From Anomaloglossus baeobatrachus (lineage: Eukaryota; Chordata; Amphibia; Anura; Aromobatidae), in NCBI RefSeq assembly GCF_048569485.1, contig NC_134358.1, positions 219,018,128 to 219,082,127 of the forward strand: a stretch of 64,000 nucleotides of DNA, written 5' to 3'. A program made the translations under genes and the position numbers. Shown one piece after another: positions 11,106 to 23,751 of the stretch. Each line of letters opens with the position of its first letter. The stretch's first letter is position 1. The notes beneath the pieces are model-generated. The model was given only the letters and a program-made list of their open reading frames with translations. It was not told the DNA's origin and did not search any database.

Positions 11106-11400
11106 CACATGCATCGCCCGCTCCAGCATACACCGGCTCCCGGTACACATGTGCAGGGAGCCGGCATACGCTGACGCCTCGTCCGCTCAGCCCCGCTCCA
11201 GCGTACACTGGCTCCCGGTACACATGTGCAGGGAGCCGGCACCCGGCCCTCCGCACGCATTGCCTGCTCCAGCGTACACCGGCTCCCGGTACACATGTGC
11301 AGGGAGCCGGCACCCGGCCCTCCACACGCATCACCCGCTCCAGCGTACACCGGCTCCCGGTACACATGTGCAGGGAGCCGGCATACGATGATGCCTCGCC
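11106..11400. repeat. Hairpin-bearing tandem repeat, about 70 bp period
   Basis: Four copies of a module containing CCGGCTCCCGGTACACATGT...GGGAGCCGG, each able to form a GC-rich hairpin. A fifth copy lies at about 11573-11605. The same sequence makes spurious open frames on both strands. Confidence 0.9.
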
Positions 11401-11488
11401 CGCTCGCCCCCGCCACACGTTGGCACACTCGGCCCCGCCCCTGGCGGACATAACCTTGTGATGCTGGGATCGTGACGGAGCCGGTGTG

Positions 11489-11568
11489 CGCTGGTAACCA
11501 TGATACACATCGCGTAACTATAGGAAGCGCTTCCCTTAGTTACCCGATGTGTATCATGGTTACCAGCG
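11489..11568. repeat. 80-bp near-perfect palindrome
   Basis: CGCTGGTAACCATGATACAC begins the left arm and its reverse complement ends the right arm. The centre is GGAAGCGCTTCC at about 11523-11534. Only two or three mismatches are visible over 40-bp arms. Confidence 0.95.
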
Positions 11569-12256
11569 AACAGCGGCTCCCGGTACACATGTGCAGGGAG
11601 CCGGCATACGCTGCGGTCAATAATGAAGTGTCATGCAGCGGTGAAAGAGTTAAAGACACTGCAAGACACTTCATTATAGGCAGCGGGCACCCCCAGAAGA
11701 GAGAATACAGAAGAAAGAAGACCCCGCAGTCATACTCACCAGACGCCGACCGGGAGCAGGTGAGCGCATCAAGGTCCTGCAGCGGCGGAACACACACACA
11801 CGCACACACATAAGAACAGACACACACACATCAGCTCACACTCACTCACTCTCACACACACATCAGATCGCATCCACACACTCACAACATCCCGTGATAT
11901 CGCTTACTTCTCAGCGGCGATACTGTGCGTGTAGTGACCTTCCAGGACCTGCCGGAGGATCACATGGCCGGAAGCATGTGGTATCTCCGGATGTTGTGAA
12001 TGTGTGAGCGCGTATGTGCGATATCGTCAGTGTGTGTGTGCGTGTATGCGATCGGATGTGTGCGTGTATGCGATCGGATGTGTGCGTGTGTTCTGATGTG
12101 TGAGTGTATGCGATTGGATCTGTGAGTGTCGGCAGAAGGCAGAGGAGCACGGCGTGCAGCACAGCTGCTGGGACCGCCCACCGGAGGGCACAGTGAGAAG
12201 TTGGGTGTGAGTGTATGCGATCAGATGTGTGCGTGTATACTGTCTGATGTGTGACT

Positions 12257-12972
12257 GTGGAGCACGATGGGAAGTGCGCAGCATGAGGGATGGAGCACGA
12301 TAGGGGGTGCGCAGCATGGGGGATTGAGCACGATGGGGGGTGCGCAGCATGGGGGATGGAGCACGATGGGGGGTGCGCAGCATGGGGGATGGAGCACGAT
12401 GGGGGTGCGCCGCATGGGGGATGGAACACGATGGGGGGTGCGCCGCATTGGGGGATGGAGCATGATGGGGGGTGCGCAGCATGGGGGATGGAGCACGATG
12501 GGGAGTGTGCAGCATGGGGGATGGAGCACAATGGGGAGTGCACAGCATGGGGGATGGAGCACAATGGGAGTGCGTAGCATGGGGGATGGAGCATGATGGG
12601 AGTGCGCAGCATGGGGGATGGAGCACGATGGGGGGTGCGCATCATGGGGGATGGAGCATGATGGCGGGTGCGCAGCATGGGGGATGGAGCACAATGGGGG
12701 GTGCGCAGCATGGGGGATGGAGCACAATGGGGGGTGCGCAGCATGGGGGATGGAGCACGATGGGGGGTGCACAGCATGGGGGATGGAGCACGATGGGGAG
12801 TTCCGCAGCATGAGAGATGGAGCATGATGGGGGTGCGCAGCATGGGGGATGGAGCACGATGGGGGTGCACAGCATGGGGGATGGAGCACGATGGGGGGTG
12901 CGCAGCATGGGGGATGGAGCACGATGGAGGGTGCACAGCATGGGGGATGGAGCATGATGGGGGTGCACACCT
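12257..12972. repeat. 33-bp minisatellite, about 22 copies
   Basis: The unit is close to GCAGCATGGGGGATGGAGCA plus CGATGGGGGGTGC, with single-base variants and occasional missing G. Because 33 is divisible by three, long open frames run through it on both strands; none is a gene. Confidence 0.97.
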
Positions 12973-12974
12973 CC

Positions 12975-13345
12975 CCCCAAAGCACACACACAGTGCCACA
13001 CGCGCACCGCACAACACACCACACACACACTGGGAACCACAAACACCGCCCTACACAGACACCCACATACAGACACCCACACACAGACAACGCCGCACAC
13101 ACACAACACCCAACACACAAACACCGCGGCATACATAAATATACGCACATACCGCACAACACACACACTGCACAAAACATACCTCCCCCAAAACACACAC
13201 ACGCACTCCACACAAACCGCGCAACACACACAGCACCACATATACAGAACGCTGCAGACACACAACGCTCCACATACAACGTAACACACACAACGCGACA
13301 CACAAACAACACGGCTCTCACACACCCCCACACCCAGACAACACC
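12975..13345. repeat. CA-rich low-complexity tract
   Basis: Irregular ACACAC/CCACAC repeats with CGC interruptions, forming the 3' third of the Helitron-like element. Confidence 0.9.
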
Positions 13346-13494
13346 CAGAACATTTACAGTGCCCTACACAAAACTGGCAACTACACACAACAACATCGAT
13401 ATATATAACAAAAAACATACATTAACTACACAATAAATTCTAGAATACCCGATGCGTTAGAATCGGGCCACCTTTTAGTATATATATATATATA

Positions 13495-15260
<1,766 letters not shown>

Positions 15261-15274
15261 TATGTGTATATATA

Positions 15275-15502
15275 GGTGGCTGGTATGGTGTAGTGGTTAG
15301 TGGTTCAAATCCCAGCCCTGCCATGTGGAAAAAATATATAAAATAAAAAAAAATAAATTACCATATACCTTTGGAAAAAGCCTCTAAACACTGGAATACC
15401 TACCTTCTGGTGGCTGTTATAGCGTAGTGGTTAAAGTGCACATCCACCAGTATACCAGTAGGGGTCCTTAGGCAAGACCCCTAACACTATAATGCCTACC
15501 TC
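15275..15502 (+). repeat. Dimeric tRNA-like 5' module of the LINE
   Basis: Monomers at 15275-15408 and 15409-15502 both begin GGTGGCTG, carry an A-box-like GTAGTGGTTA, and end in a phrase like CTAAACACTGGAATACCTACC / CTAACACTATAATGCCTACC. The first also has GGTTCAAATCCC, a B-box match, but too close to the A box for a functional tRNA-type promoter. Confidence 0.6.
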
Positions 15503-16253
15503 AATAAACATGATAGTGTCATGAACAAAGAGAGTCATGCCGGCTCGGACGTCGCCCGGATTAACAAGGTCTGCGTGAAATGTTGAGGAACCAGGACAAC
15601 CTGATGATAAATGGGCTACTGGAACAAACCATAAATGGACAAGGCAAGGGAACCTGGATCTGATAAAATTCTACTACAACAGCAAACCAAATGAGAGGGG
15701 ATACATAAAGCATATGATGAAATTATGGATGGATAAAAGACCTGAATGTCCATTGACTGAGAAACAACTAGTCACCCAATGCTTCAATATCATAAAGAGA
15801 AAGCTATTATCACAGCTTGAGATAGATCAACTGCACTGCATATCCACACCACAGGAAGACCTGGAAGAACAACATGTGCAGCCCACTGAAAATCCTGATC
15901 CAATCCTGCAACTAGAAGGTACAACAGCTGATCTGAAACAAAATCATAGAGAAACTAAAAACCATGAACCCCTGAGACCGATTGCCAAGACTCAGCAGAG
16001 AAATACCACCAGAAAGTATGCTAGAAGACGCCAATAGAGCACTCGCATTGATACCTACCACCACCATAACACAAACTAATAAACTGATCTATGCCAAAGC
16101 CTCAGTAATCCTGGAAATGCTTGGCTATACCAACAAGAACAACAGAAGCATATGCCCACCATGGAAAAGAAGACTGGAGGCAAAAATCAAGGTGACACGA
16201 AGAGAAGTCAGCCAACTAACAGAAGCACAGAAGGGTGTAAAGATCAAGAATAA

Positions 16254-16822
16254 GGGGGGCTTTACACGTTGCGACATCACTTCTGAAATATCGTCGGGGT
16301 CACGTCGTTAGTGACGCACATCCGGTAACGACATCGCAACGTGTAAATCCTAGATGCGCCGATAAACGATTGCAAAAGCATCTAAAATCGGTGATCTGTG
16401 TAGCGTCGGTCATTTTCATAATATCGGGTCGACCGCAGGTACGATGTTGTTTGTCACTCCTGCTGCAGCACACATCGCTGTGTGTAAACCCACAGGAGCG
16501 ACAAACATCTCCTTATCTGCATCCCGACGGCAATGCGGAAGGGAGAAGGTGGGCGGGATGTTATGTCTCGCTCATCTCCGCCCCTCCGCTTCTATTGGCC
16601 GGCCAGTTAGTGACGTTGCTGTGACGCCTAACGCACCTCCCCCTTGAAGGAGGGATAGTTCGGCAGTCACAGCAACGTCGACGAGCAGGTATGTGTGTGT
16701 GAAGCTGCCGTAGCGATAATGTTCACCACAATCACTACATATAGCATTGCGACGGGGGCGGGTACTATCGCGCTTGGCATCGCTAGCCGATGCTAGCAAT
16801 GTCGCAACGTGTATAGTACCCC
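16254..16822. mobile_element. Harbinger-type MITE, copy 3, inside the LINE
   Basis: Flanked by TAA at 16251-16253 and 16823-16825. Ends are GGGGGGCTTTACACGTTGCG and CGCAACGTGTATAGTACCCC. It contains GTGACGCACATCCGG near 16310 and the paired GTGACG/CGTCG blocks. 569 bp, no coding capacity. It interrupts the LINE ORF, so it is younger than the LINE. Confidence 0.92.
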
Positions 16823-18482
16823 TAAGACCAAGCTGAACAAGTACAAAGGCCTGACTCCATCTGAAGCCATAGAGACTGCAAAACAAAGGCTTACAGCACT
16901 GGCTGCAAGACTAGGGAGATACACTAGAGAAGCTAAGGCCAAGAGGATAAATGCCCTGTTTTCCAAAGGACCATCCAAGGTGTATTCCCAGCTGCAGAGT
17001 AACAGCACAGTAGCAGCAATTCCACCAATACTGGAAGGACATATGGGAGAAGGAAAAAACACACAAAACCGATGCAAAGTGGCTGCAAGATCTGGGAATC
17101 AAACACAATAACCACCCAGAACAAGAACCAGTCACCATCACAGTAGTAGACATCCAAGAGCGCGTCAAGAACATGAAGAGCTGGACAGCACCTGGCCCAG
17201 ACATGATCCACACCTACTGGCTAAAGAAATTGACAGCAGGACATGAACGGCTGGCAAAACAGAAGATCCAACAGCTAGAAGCAGGCCACCACCCAGGTTG
17301 GCTAACACAAGGAAGAACAGGACTGAGCATGAAGGTCCCTTGTAAAGGAACAATTCCATCCAACTATCGCCCAATAACCTGCCTTACAATGACATGGAAA
17401 CTCCTGTCAGGCATCATAGCCACCAAGCTACAGAACCATATGAATCGGTACATGAATCCAGCTCAGAAAGGCATTGGGAACAACAGAGGCTCTAAGCACC
17501 AGCTGTTAGTGGATAGAGCAGTCGCTCAAGACTCAAGATCCAGACAGACCAATCTCAGCACAGCCTGGATTGACTATAGGAAAGCCTATGACTCAATGCC
17601 ACACACATGGATCTGTGAATGCTTGGCTCTCCACAATGTCAATAGGAAATTAAGAACCTTTCTCAGCAACTCAATGGGGCTATGGAGGACAACACTGGAA
17701 GTCAACTCAAGGCAACTAGCACAAGTGTCCATCAAATGTGGCATATACCAAGGTGATGCACTATCCCCATTTCTGTTCTGCATAGGCTTTAACCCCCTCA
17801 GTCAGATAATAACAGAGTCTGGCTATGGATACAAGTTGAAGAGTGGAAGCATCATCAGCCACCTTCTCTACATGGATGACATCAAGCTGTATGCAAAAAA
17901 ATGAAAGAGACATCAGTTCACTGATCCACCTGACCAGGATATACAGCGAAGACATCGGGATGTCCTTCGGACTAGAGAAGTGTGGCCGGCTAGTCATAAA
18001 GAGAGGCAAGGTAGTAAAGACTGATGGAGTAGAACTACCGGCAGGGCACATAGCAGAAGTACAAACCTGCTACAAGTACCTTGGCATCCCACAGGGATAC
18101 AGTAACCATGATGAGGAGGCCAGGAAAGCAGCAACATACAAATAACATCAAAGGGTAAGACAGGTCCTAAAGAGCCAGCTCAATGGGAATAATAAGATCT
18201 GCGCCATCAATACATACGCTCTGACAGTTATCAGATACCCTGCTGGTATAGTGTGCTGGCCAAAAGAAGAAATGGAAGCTGCAGATGTGAAGACCCGGAA
18301 GCTCCTCACAATGCATGGTGGTCTCCACCCCAAGTCAAACACCCAAAGATTGTATACCAACAGAAAGGAGGATGGTCGAGGCTTATTAGGTGTCCAAGCC
18401 ACCATCATGGATGAAACAAGAAGTATCCAGGAATACATCAGAAAAATGGCACCAAAAGATGAGATGCTGAGGGAGAGCCTAA

Positions 18483-19061
18483 GGCCGGCTTTGCACACTA
18501 CGACATCGCAGGTGCGATGTCGGTGGGGTCAAATCGAAAGTGACGCACATCCGGCGTCGCAATCGATATCGTAGTGTGCAAATCCTTTTTGATACGATTA
18601 ATGAGCGCAAAAGCGTTGTTATCGTATCATCAGTGTAGGGTCCGACATTTCCATAATGCCGGTGCAGTGACAGGTACGATGTAGTTCATCGTTCCTGCGG
18701 CAGCACACATCGCTGTGTGTGAAGCCGCAGGAGCGAGGAACATCACCTACCTGCGTCCCGGCTGCAATGAGAAGGAAGAAGGTTGGCGGGATGTTTACAT
18801 CCCACTCATCTCCGCCCCTCCGCTCCTATTGGCCGCCTGCCATGTGACGTCGCTTTGACGCCGCACGACCTGCCCCCATAATAAGGAGGCGGGTCGCGGC
18901 CAGGGCGACGTCGCAGGTCAGGTGAGTGCATGTGAAGCTGCCGTATCGATAATATTCGCTACGGCAGCTATCACAAGATATCGCTGCTGCAACGGGGGCG
19001 GGGACTATCGCGCTTGACATCGCAGCATCGGCTTGCGATGTCGCAGCGTGCAAAGCCGACC
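18483..19061. mobile_element. Harbinger-type MITE, copy 4, inside the LINE
   Basis: Flanked by TAA at 18480-18482 and 19062-19064. Ends are GGCCGGCTTTGCACAC and GTGCAAAGCCGACC (13 of 14 outer bases match). It contains GTGACGCACATCCGGC near 18540 and GCGGCAGCACACATCGCT near 18700. 579 bp, non-coding. Confidence 0.93.
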
Positions 19062-19968
19062 TAAGACAGCAACAACAACAGTCCGGTAAGGAATAACAAG
19101 AACATGAAGTGTCATGGCAAGACAAGCCGCTGCATGGGATGTACCATAGACAGAAATGGAGGTGGCTGACATGAAGAAATCCTACCAATGGCTCGAGAAA
19201 GCTGGACTCCAGGACAGTACAGAGGCACTAATCATAGCAGCACAAGAGCAGGCACTAAGTACCAGATCCATAGAAGCAGGGATCTACCACACAAGACAAG
19301 ACCCAAGGTGTAGACTATGTAAAGAAACCACAGAAACAATCCAACATATAGTGGCAGGATGCAAAATGCAAGCAGGAACAGCGTACACCGAACGCCACAA
19401 CCAAGTAGCAGGAATTGTATACAGGAATATCTGTACAGCGTATGGGCTAAGTCCCCCTACGTCCAGGTGGGAGACCCCAGAAAAAGTGGTGGAGAATGAA
19501 AGGGCTAAAATCCTGTGGGATTTCAAGATCCAGATGGATAAGCAAGTGGTAGCTAACCAACCAGATATCGTGATAGTAGACAAGGATCAGAAGACAGCAA
19601 TGATAATAGACGTGGCAGTGCCTAATGACAGTAACATCAGAAAGAAGGAATATGAGAAGCTGGAGAAATACCAGGGCCTTAAAGAACAACTGGAGAAGAT
19701 GTGGAAGGTGAAGGTAACAGTGATTCCAGTGGTGATAGGAGCACTTGGAGCAGTGACCCCTAAGTTGGAAAAATGGCTGCAACAGATTCCAGGAGCAACA
19801 TCTGAGCTCTCTGTCCAGAAAAGCGCAGTGCTGGGAACAACTAAGATCCTGCGCAGAACCCTCAAACTCCCAGATCTCTGGTAGAGGACCTGAGAATGAG
19901 GATGGACAAATAACCACCCACAGGGGGTGAGAAGGTAGTTGTTCTTTTTTTACACAGTATATATAGTA

Positions 19969-21582
19969 CAGACCAAAAGTTTGGACACACCTTCTCATTC
20001 AAAGAGTTTTCTTTATTTGCATGGCTCTGAAAATTGTCACATTGAAGGCATAAAAACTATGAATTAACATATGTAGAATGAAATACTTAACAAAAAATTG
20101 TGAAACAACTGAAAATATGTCTTATATTCTAGGTTCTTCAAAGTAGCCACCTTTTGCTTTGATTACTGCTTTGCCCACTCTTGGCATTCTCTTGATGAGC
20201 TTCAAGAGGTAGTCACCGGAAATGGTCTTCCAACAGTCTTGAAGGAGTTCCCAGAGATGCTTAGCACTTGTTGGCCCTTTTGCCATCACTCTGCGGTCCA
20301 GCTCACCCCAAACCATCTCGATTGAGTTCAGATCTGGTGACAGTGGAGGCCAGGTCATCTGGCGTAGCACTCCATCACTCTCCTTCTTAGTCAAATAGCC
20401 CTTACACAGCCTGGAGGTGTGTTTGGGGTCATTGTCCTGTTGAAAAATAAATGATGGTCCAACTATACGCAAACCTGATGGAATAGCATGCCGCTGCAAG
20501 ATGCTGTGGTAGCCATGCTGGTTCAGTATGCCTTAAATTTTGAATAAATTCCCAACAGTGTCAACAGCAAAGCACCCCACACAATCACACCTCCTCCTCC
20601 ATGCTTCACGGTGGGAACCAGGCATGTAGAGTCCATCTGTTCACCTTTTCTGTTTCACACAAAGACACAGTGGTTGGATCCAAAGATCTCAAATTTGGAC
20701 TCATCAGACCAAAGCACAGATTTCCACTGGTCTAATGTCCATTCCTTGTGTTCTTTAGCCCAAACAAGTCTCTTCTGCTTGTTGCCTGTCCTTAGCAGTG
20801 GTTTCCTAGCAGCTATTTTACCATGAAGGCCTGCTGCACAAAGTCTCCTTTTAACAGTTGTTCTAGAGATGTGTCTGCTGCTAGAACTCTGTGTGGCATT
20901 GACCTGGTCTCTAATCTGAGCTGCTGTTAACCTGCGATTTCTGATGCTGATGACTTGGATAAACTTATCCTCCGCAGCAGAGGTGACACTTAGTCTTCCT
21001 TTTCTGGGGCGGTTCTCATGTGAGCCAGTTTCTTTATAGTGTTTTATGGTTTTTGGCACTGCATTTGGGGACCCTTTCAAAGTTTTCCCAATTTTTCGGA
21101 CTGACTGACCTTCATTTCGTAAAGTAATGATGGCCACTGATTTTTCTTTACTTAGCTACTTTTTTCTTGCCATAATACAAATTCTAACAGTCTATTCAGT
21201 AGGACTATCAGCTGTGTATCCACCAGATTTCTGCACAACACAGCTGATGGTCCCAACCCCATTTATAAGGCAAGAAATCCCACTTATTAAACCTGACAGG
21301 GCACACCTGTGAAGGGAAAACCATGTCCGGTGACTACCTCTTGAAGCTCATCAAGAGAATGCCAAGAGTATCTAAAGCAGCAATCAAAGATAAAGGTGGC
21401 TACTTTGAAGAACCTAGAATATAAGACATATTTTCAGTTGTTTCACACTTTTTTGTTAAGCATTTCATTCCACATGTGTTAATTCATAGTTCTGATGCCT
21501 TCAATGTGAATCTACAATTTTCAGAGTCATGAAAATAAAGAAAACTCTTTGAATGAGAAGGCGTGTCCGAACTTTTGGTCTG
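19969..21582 (-). mobile_element. Tc1/mariner transposon with TIRs reaching into the coding region
   Basis: Ends are CAGACCAAAAGTTTGGACAC and the inverse with one change, flanked by TA on both sides (19967-19968, 21583-21584). The inverted repeats are unusually long. The right arm (about 21320-21582) repeats in reverse the left arm including the transposase C-terminal codons. The transposase is on the minus strand. It directly abuts the 3' end of the LINE. Confidence 0.92.
20122..21173 (-). pseudogene. Tc1-family transposase, broken
   Basis: Starting at ATG 21173 (MARKK) the frame meets a stop at codon 6, then runs open through the DNA-binding half (SVAIITLRNEGQSVRKIGK..., linker ENRPRKGR) and WSDESKFEIFG, the first catalytic Asp. 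After a stop near 20655, a frameshift and one more stop near 20535, the rest is intact. It continues FQQDNDPKHTS (second Asp) and SPDLNSIEMVW (catalytic Glu) and ends GGYFEEPRI at 20122. Expected length is about 340 residues. With two or three stops and a shift it is inactive, but both ends of the element look complete, so it could once have been moved in trans. Confidence 0.9.
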
Positions 21583-21584
21583 TA

Positions 21585-21895
21585 TATATATATATATATA
21601 TAGTAAGGGAATTAAGGTTGTTGGGGCAGTACTGTTATTGCTAGGGTTCTGTGGGCAAATTGTCATTTATTTTAGTTCTATAATGTCAGAGTGTGCAAAT
21701 ATAATTTCTAACCCATCACTACAATAATTCAAAAGGGATCCTCAATATATTGTAAAAGGAATGTTTAGAAAGCCAAACAGTAAGAGAATACTATCTGAAA
21801 AGTTGAAACATCCCAATAAAAATCTAAACACAATTACTTAATACAGAATTCAACTAATTATATTTAATATGTAAAGTTGAGTGTATGTGTGTATG

Positions 21896-21926
<31 letters not shown>

Positions 21927-22646
21927 CCGCTAAAGGAATCTGTATGGTTGCATTGACAGTCAACAAATTTTGCACAGCCACCTCATTTGACTCAGGGAAC
22001 ATCATAGACTATGTTTTGAGGGGAAAATTTAACCCCACACTTTACAGTTATTCGCCACAAAATCTGCTTACATTAAAGTCAATGGAGCTTGGAGCTACAG
22101 GTCATTAATAGGAGCTCTGATTGGTTGCTGTAGGCAACAAAGAACATTCTTAGTATAAGACGTTTATGTGTGAGGTAATATGATTTCAGTGGAGAGACGA
22201 TATAGAGACAGAAAGTGACAGAGAGAGAGAGAGGCAGATAGGGAGAGAGACAGACAGAGAGAAACAGAAAGACAGACTGAGAGACAGACAGACAGAGACA
22301 GAGAGAAACAGAGACAGAGAAACAGATCCAACAGGGAAATCACAGGCACATATATCAATTATCAGATAATTTTTCACATGGTAGAATTTTTCTTTTTGGA
22401 TTTCTAATAATATATGACTGTGCTGTTATTTTTGATAAAATATTTATTTCATGTGTTGAATATGTGTTATAATTAACTCATACTAAGCTGTAAAGAACAT
22501 CATGAAATGAAACAAACGTGGTATCACTTGAAAAAGTAGCTGCTTTTTGTAGAAAGAACACTAATCTAATTGATTGTCTTTGTCAGATATTGCAGTTCAC
22601 ATGCAAATCATTTAAATGGGCCCAAAGAACAGTTGCATACACTGTC
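21585..22646. other. Intergenic DNA with (GT)n and (GACA)n tracts
   Basis: A GT-rich microsatellite with TATG interruptions lies at 21880-21926 and a GAGA/GACA-rich tract at 22193-22330. Between them is a non-coding stretch that looks repeat-derived but shows no clear termini. No gene is seen. Confidence 0.6.
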
Positions 22647-22649
22647 TTA

Positions 22650-22735
22650 AGCTGGTGTCACACATAACGACGACGACAACGACGTCGCTGCAACGTCACC
22701 ATATTCTGTGACGTTGCAGCGACCATAGATGATCG
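22650..22735 (+). repeat. Left terminal unit of the Harbinger element, with internal palindrome
   Basis: Contains the palindrome CGCTGCAACGTCACCATATT...GTGACGTTGCAGCG, then CCATAGATGATCG and TTA at 22736-22738. The 86-base unit is therefore bracketed by TTA on both sides. An 84/86 identical copy in reverse orientation lies at 30091-30176. Confidence 0.9.
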
Positions 22736-22849
22736 TTAGTAAGCTGTCAAACATGCTAAATAAAGCAGCGACGGAGCAGAGATCATAGCGACGTCGACGG
22801 TCGTTGTGTGGTTTCAGACATGTCATTGCACGACGAGTCAGAGGTGTGG

Positions 22850-23125
22850 TTTTAACCCCTAGATACGGTTTGCGTTATCTCTTTTCACGCCCCTCTGTTC
22901 CTATTGGTGATCGCTACAGCGCTTTGCGTTGTCTTTCTTCACGCCCCTCGGTTCCGATTGGTCATCACTACAGCATCGCCTGATTGGGTGACCGTATCAA
23001 ACAAAAGACGACGCAGTAGCGCTTCCATTCACTCTACCTGAGCTTTTTCAGAACGCAGTTTGCTGCAGTGATTCTTTCAATTTGTTGATTTCGTCTTGGA
23101 TTTTTAATATTCTCCTGACTTAAAG
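22850..23125 (+). promoter_or_regulatory. Probable promoter and 5' UTR exon of the MADF gene
   Basis: Two repeated blocks with CACGCCCCTC...ATTGGT (inverted CCAAT boxes, about 22888-22970) precede a stretch that ends in TTAAAG followed by the splice donor GTAAGT at 23126. The acceptor is at 23751, directly before the start codon. Transcription start not determined. Confidence 0.5.
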
Positions 23126-23140
23126 GTAAGTAATTTTTTT

Positions 23141-23279
23141 GGGCAGTATTATACCAATATTCTAGTACATCGTGACATTAATATAGCAACTGTATTCTTG
23201 TATATTGGGGCAGTATTATAGTTATATTTATCTATGTACATAGGGGGAAGTATTATAGCTTTTCTATTCCTGTACATAG

Positions 23280-23362
<83 letters not shown>

Positions 23363-23720
23363 TATATATGGGGCCAGTATTATAGCAATTATATTCTTGA
23401 GCATATAGCTATTTTCTACATATATATATATATCTATAGGTATATATGTATATATATTTATATATTCAATACCGCTGTACATATAGTTATGTTCTTGTAC
23501 ATAGGGGCAGTATTATAGTAGTTATATTCTTGTGCATAGGGGCAGTATTATAGTAGTTAAATTCTTGTATATAGGGGGCAGTATGATAGTAGTTATATTC
23601 TTGTACATAGGGGGCCGTATTATAGTAGTTATATTATTGGACATAGGAGCAGTATTAAAGTAGTTGTATGTAGGTGGCAGTATTATAGCAGCTATATTCT
23701 TGTGCTTAGTTTATAACAAT
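23141..23720 (+). repeat. 35-bp minisatellite with (AT)n insert
   Basis: Repeats of GGGGCAGTATTATAGTAG plus TTATATTCTTGTACATA, interrupted by an (AT)n tract at 23281-23354. It fills the first intron of the MADF gene. The same unit recurs at 31605-31935 and, inverted, at 33735-34130. Confidence 0.9.
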
Positions 23721-23751
23721 GTAGTAATACATTAATTTCCTTTTTTTTCAG

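Larger units (their letters stand above)
10914..13478 (+). mobile_element. Non-autonomous Helitron-like element
   Basis: The 3' end has a hairpin (CCCGAT...ATCGGG with an eight-base loop, 13449-13468) followed by CCACCTTTTAG and then T, which fits the Helitron 3' hairpin plus CTRR-type end with one deviation. The 5' end follows TA DNA and begins near TTATTCTGTCTGTCTGTC. Helitrons insert between A and T without target duplication, matching the TA tracts on both sides. The inside is GC-rich and non-coding and holds hairpin repeats, an 80-bp palindrome and two minisatellites. No Rep/helicase gene is present. The exact 5' boundary is uncertain. Confidence 0.5.
15600..19884 (+). pseudogene. LINE ORF: reverse transcriptase and restriction-like endonuclease
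   Basis: The protein is traceable from about 15610 (KPNERGYIKHMM...) through conserved blocks. These include WTAPGPDMIHTYW near 17170, IPSNYRPITCL near 17350, AWIDYRKAYDSMPH near 17560, GDALSPFLFCIGF near 17750 and the catalytic LLYMDDIKLY near 17870. Later come YKYLGIPQG near 18080, CRLC...HIVAGC near 19310, and the endonuclease block QPDIVIVDKDQKTAMIIDVA near 19560. The last 242 codons (19156-19884) are uninterrupted, ending KLPDLW. Frameshifts lie near 16000, 17020 and 17890, a stop near 18145, and another break near 19100. The frame is the same on both sides of the first MITE once that MITE and one TAA are removed, so the ORF was open there when it inserted. Confidence 0.85.
15275..19960 (+). 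mobile_element. R4/Dong-type LINE carrying two MITEs
   Basis: One LINE copy read on the plus strand. It has a dimeric tRNA-like 5' part (15275-15502), an N-terminal region, reverse transcriptase, a CCHC zinc knuckle and a C-terminal restriction-like endonuclease, the order seen in R2/R4/Dong-type elements, which have a single ORF. Phrases around ACACAGTAT at 15255-15263 and 19952-19960 probably mark the target duplication in TA-rich DNA. Two Harbinger-type MITEs sit inside. Several frameshifts and stops make it inactive. Confidence 0.85.

Noticed and set aside
10954-11508. 184-codon open frame and its partners on both strands
   Set aside because: Produced by the ~70-bp GC-rich hairpin repeats; no start context, no known domain.
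11911-13026. 371-codon open frame on the minus strand rich in Ser-Ile-Pro-His-Ala repeats
   Set aside because: It runs through the 33-bp minisatellite, which is open in several frames on both strands because its period is divisible by three.
12221-13333. 370-codon open frame on the minus strand
   Set aside because: Another frame of the same minisatellite and the neighbouring CA-rich tract; no protein family features.
15283-15330. Possible tRNA gene (A-box and B-box matches)
   Set aside because: The boxes are only a few bases apart and no cloverleaf can form; it fits the tRNA-like 5' module of the LINE.
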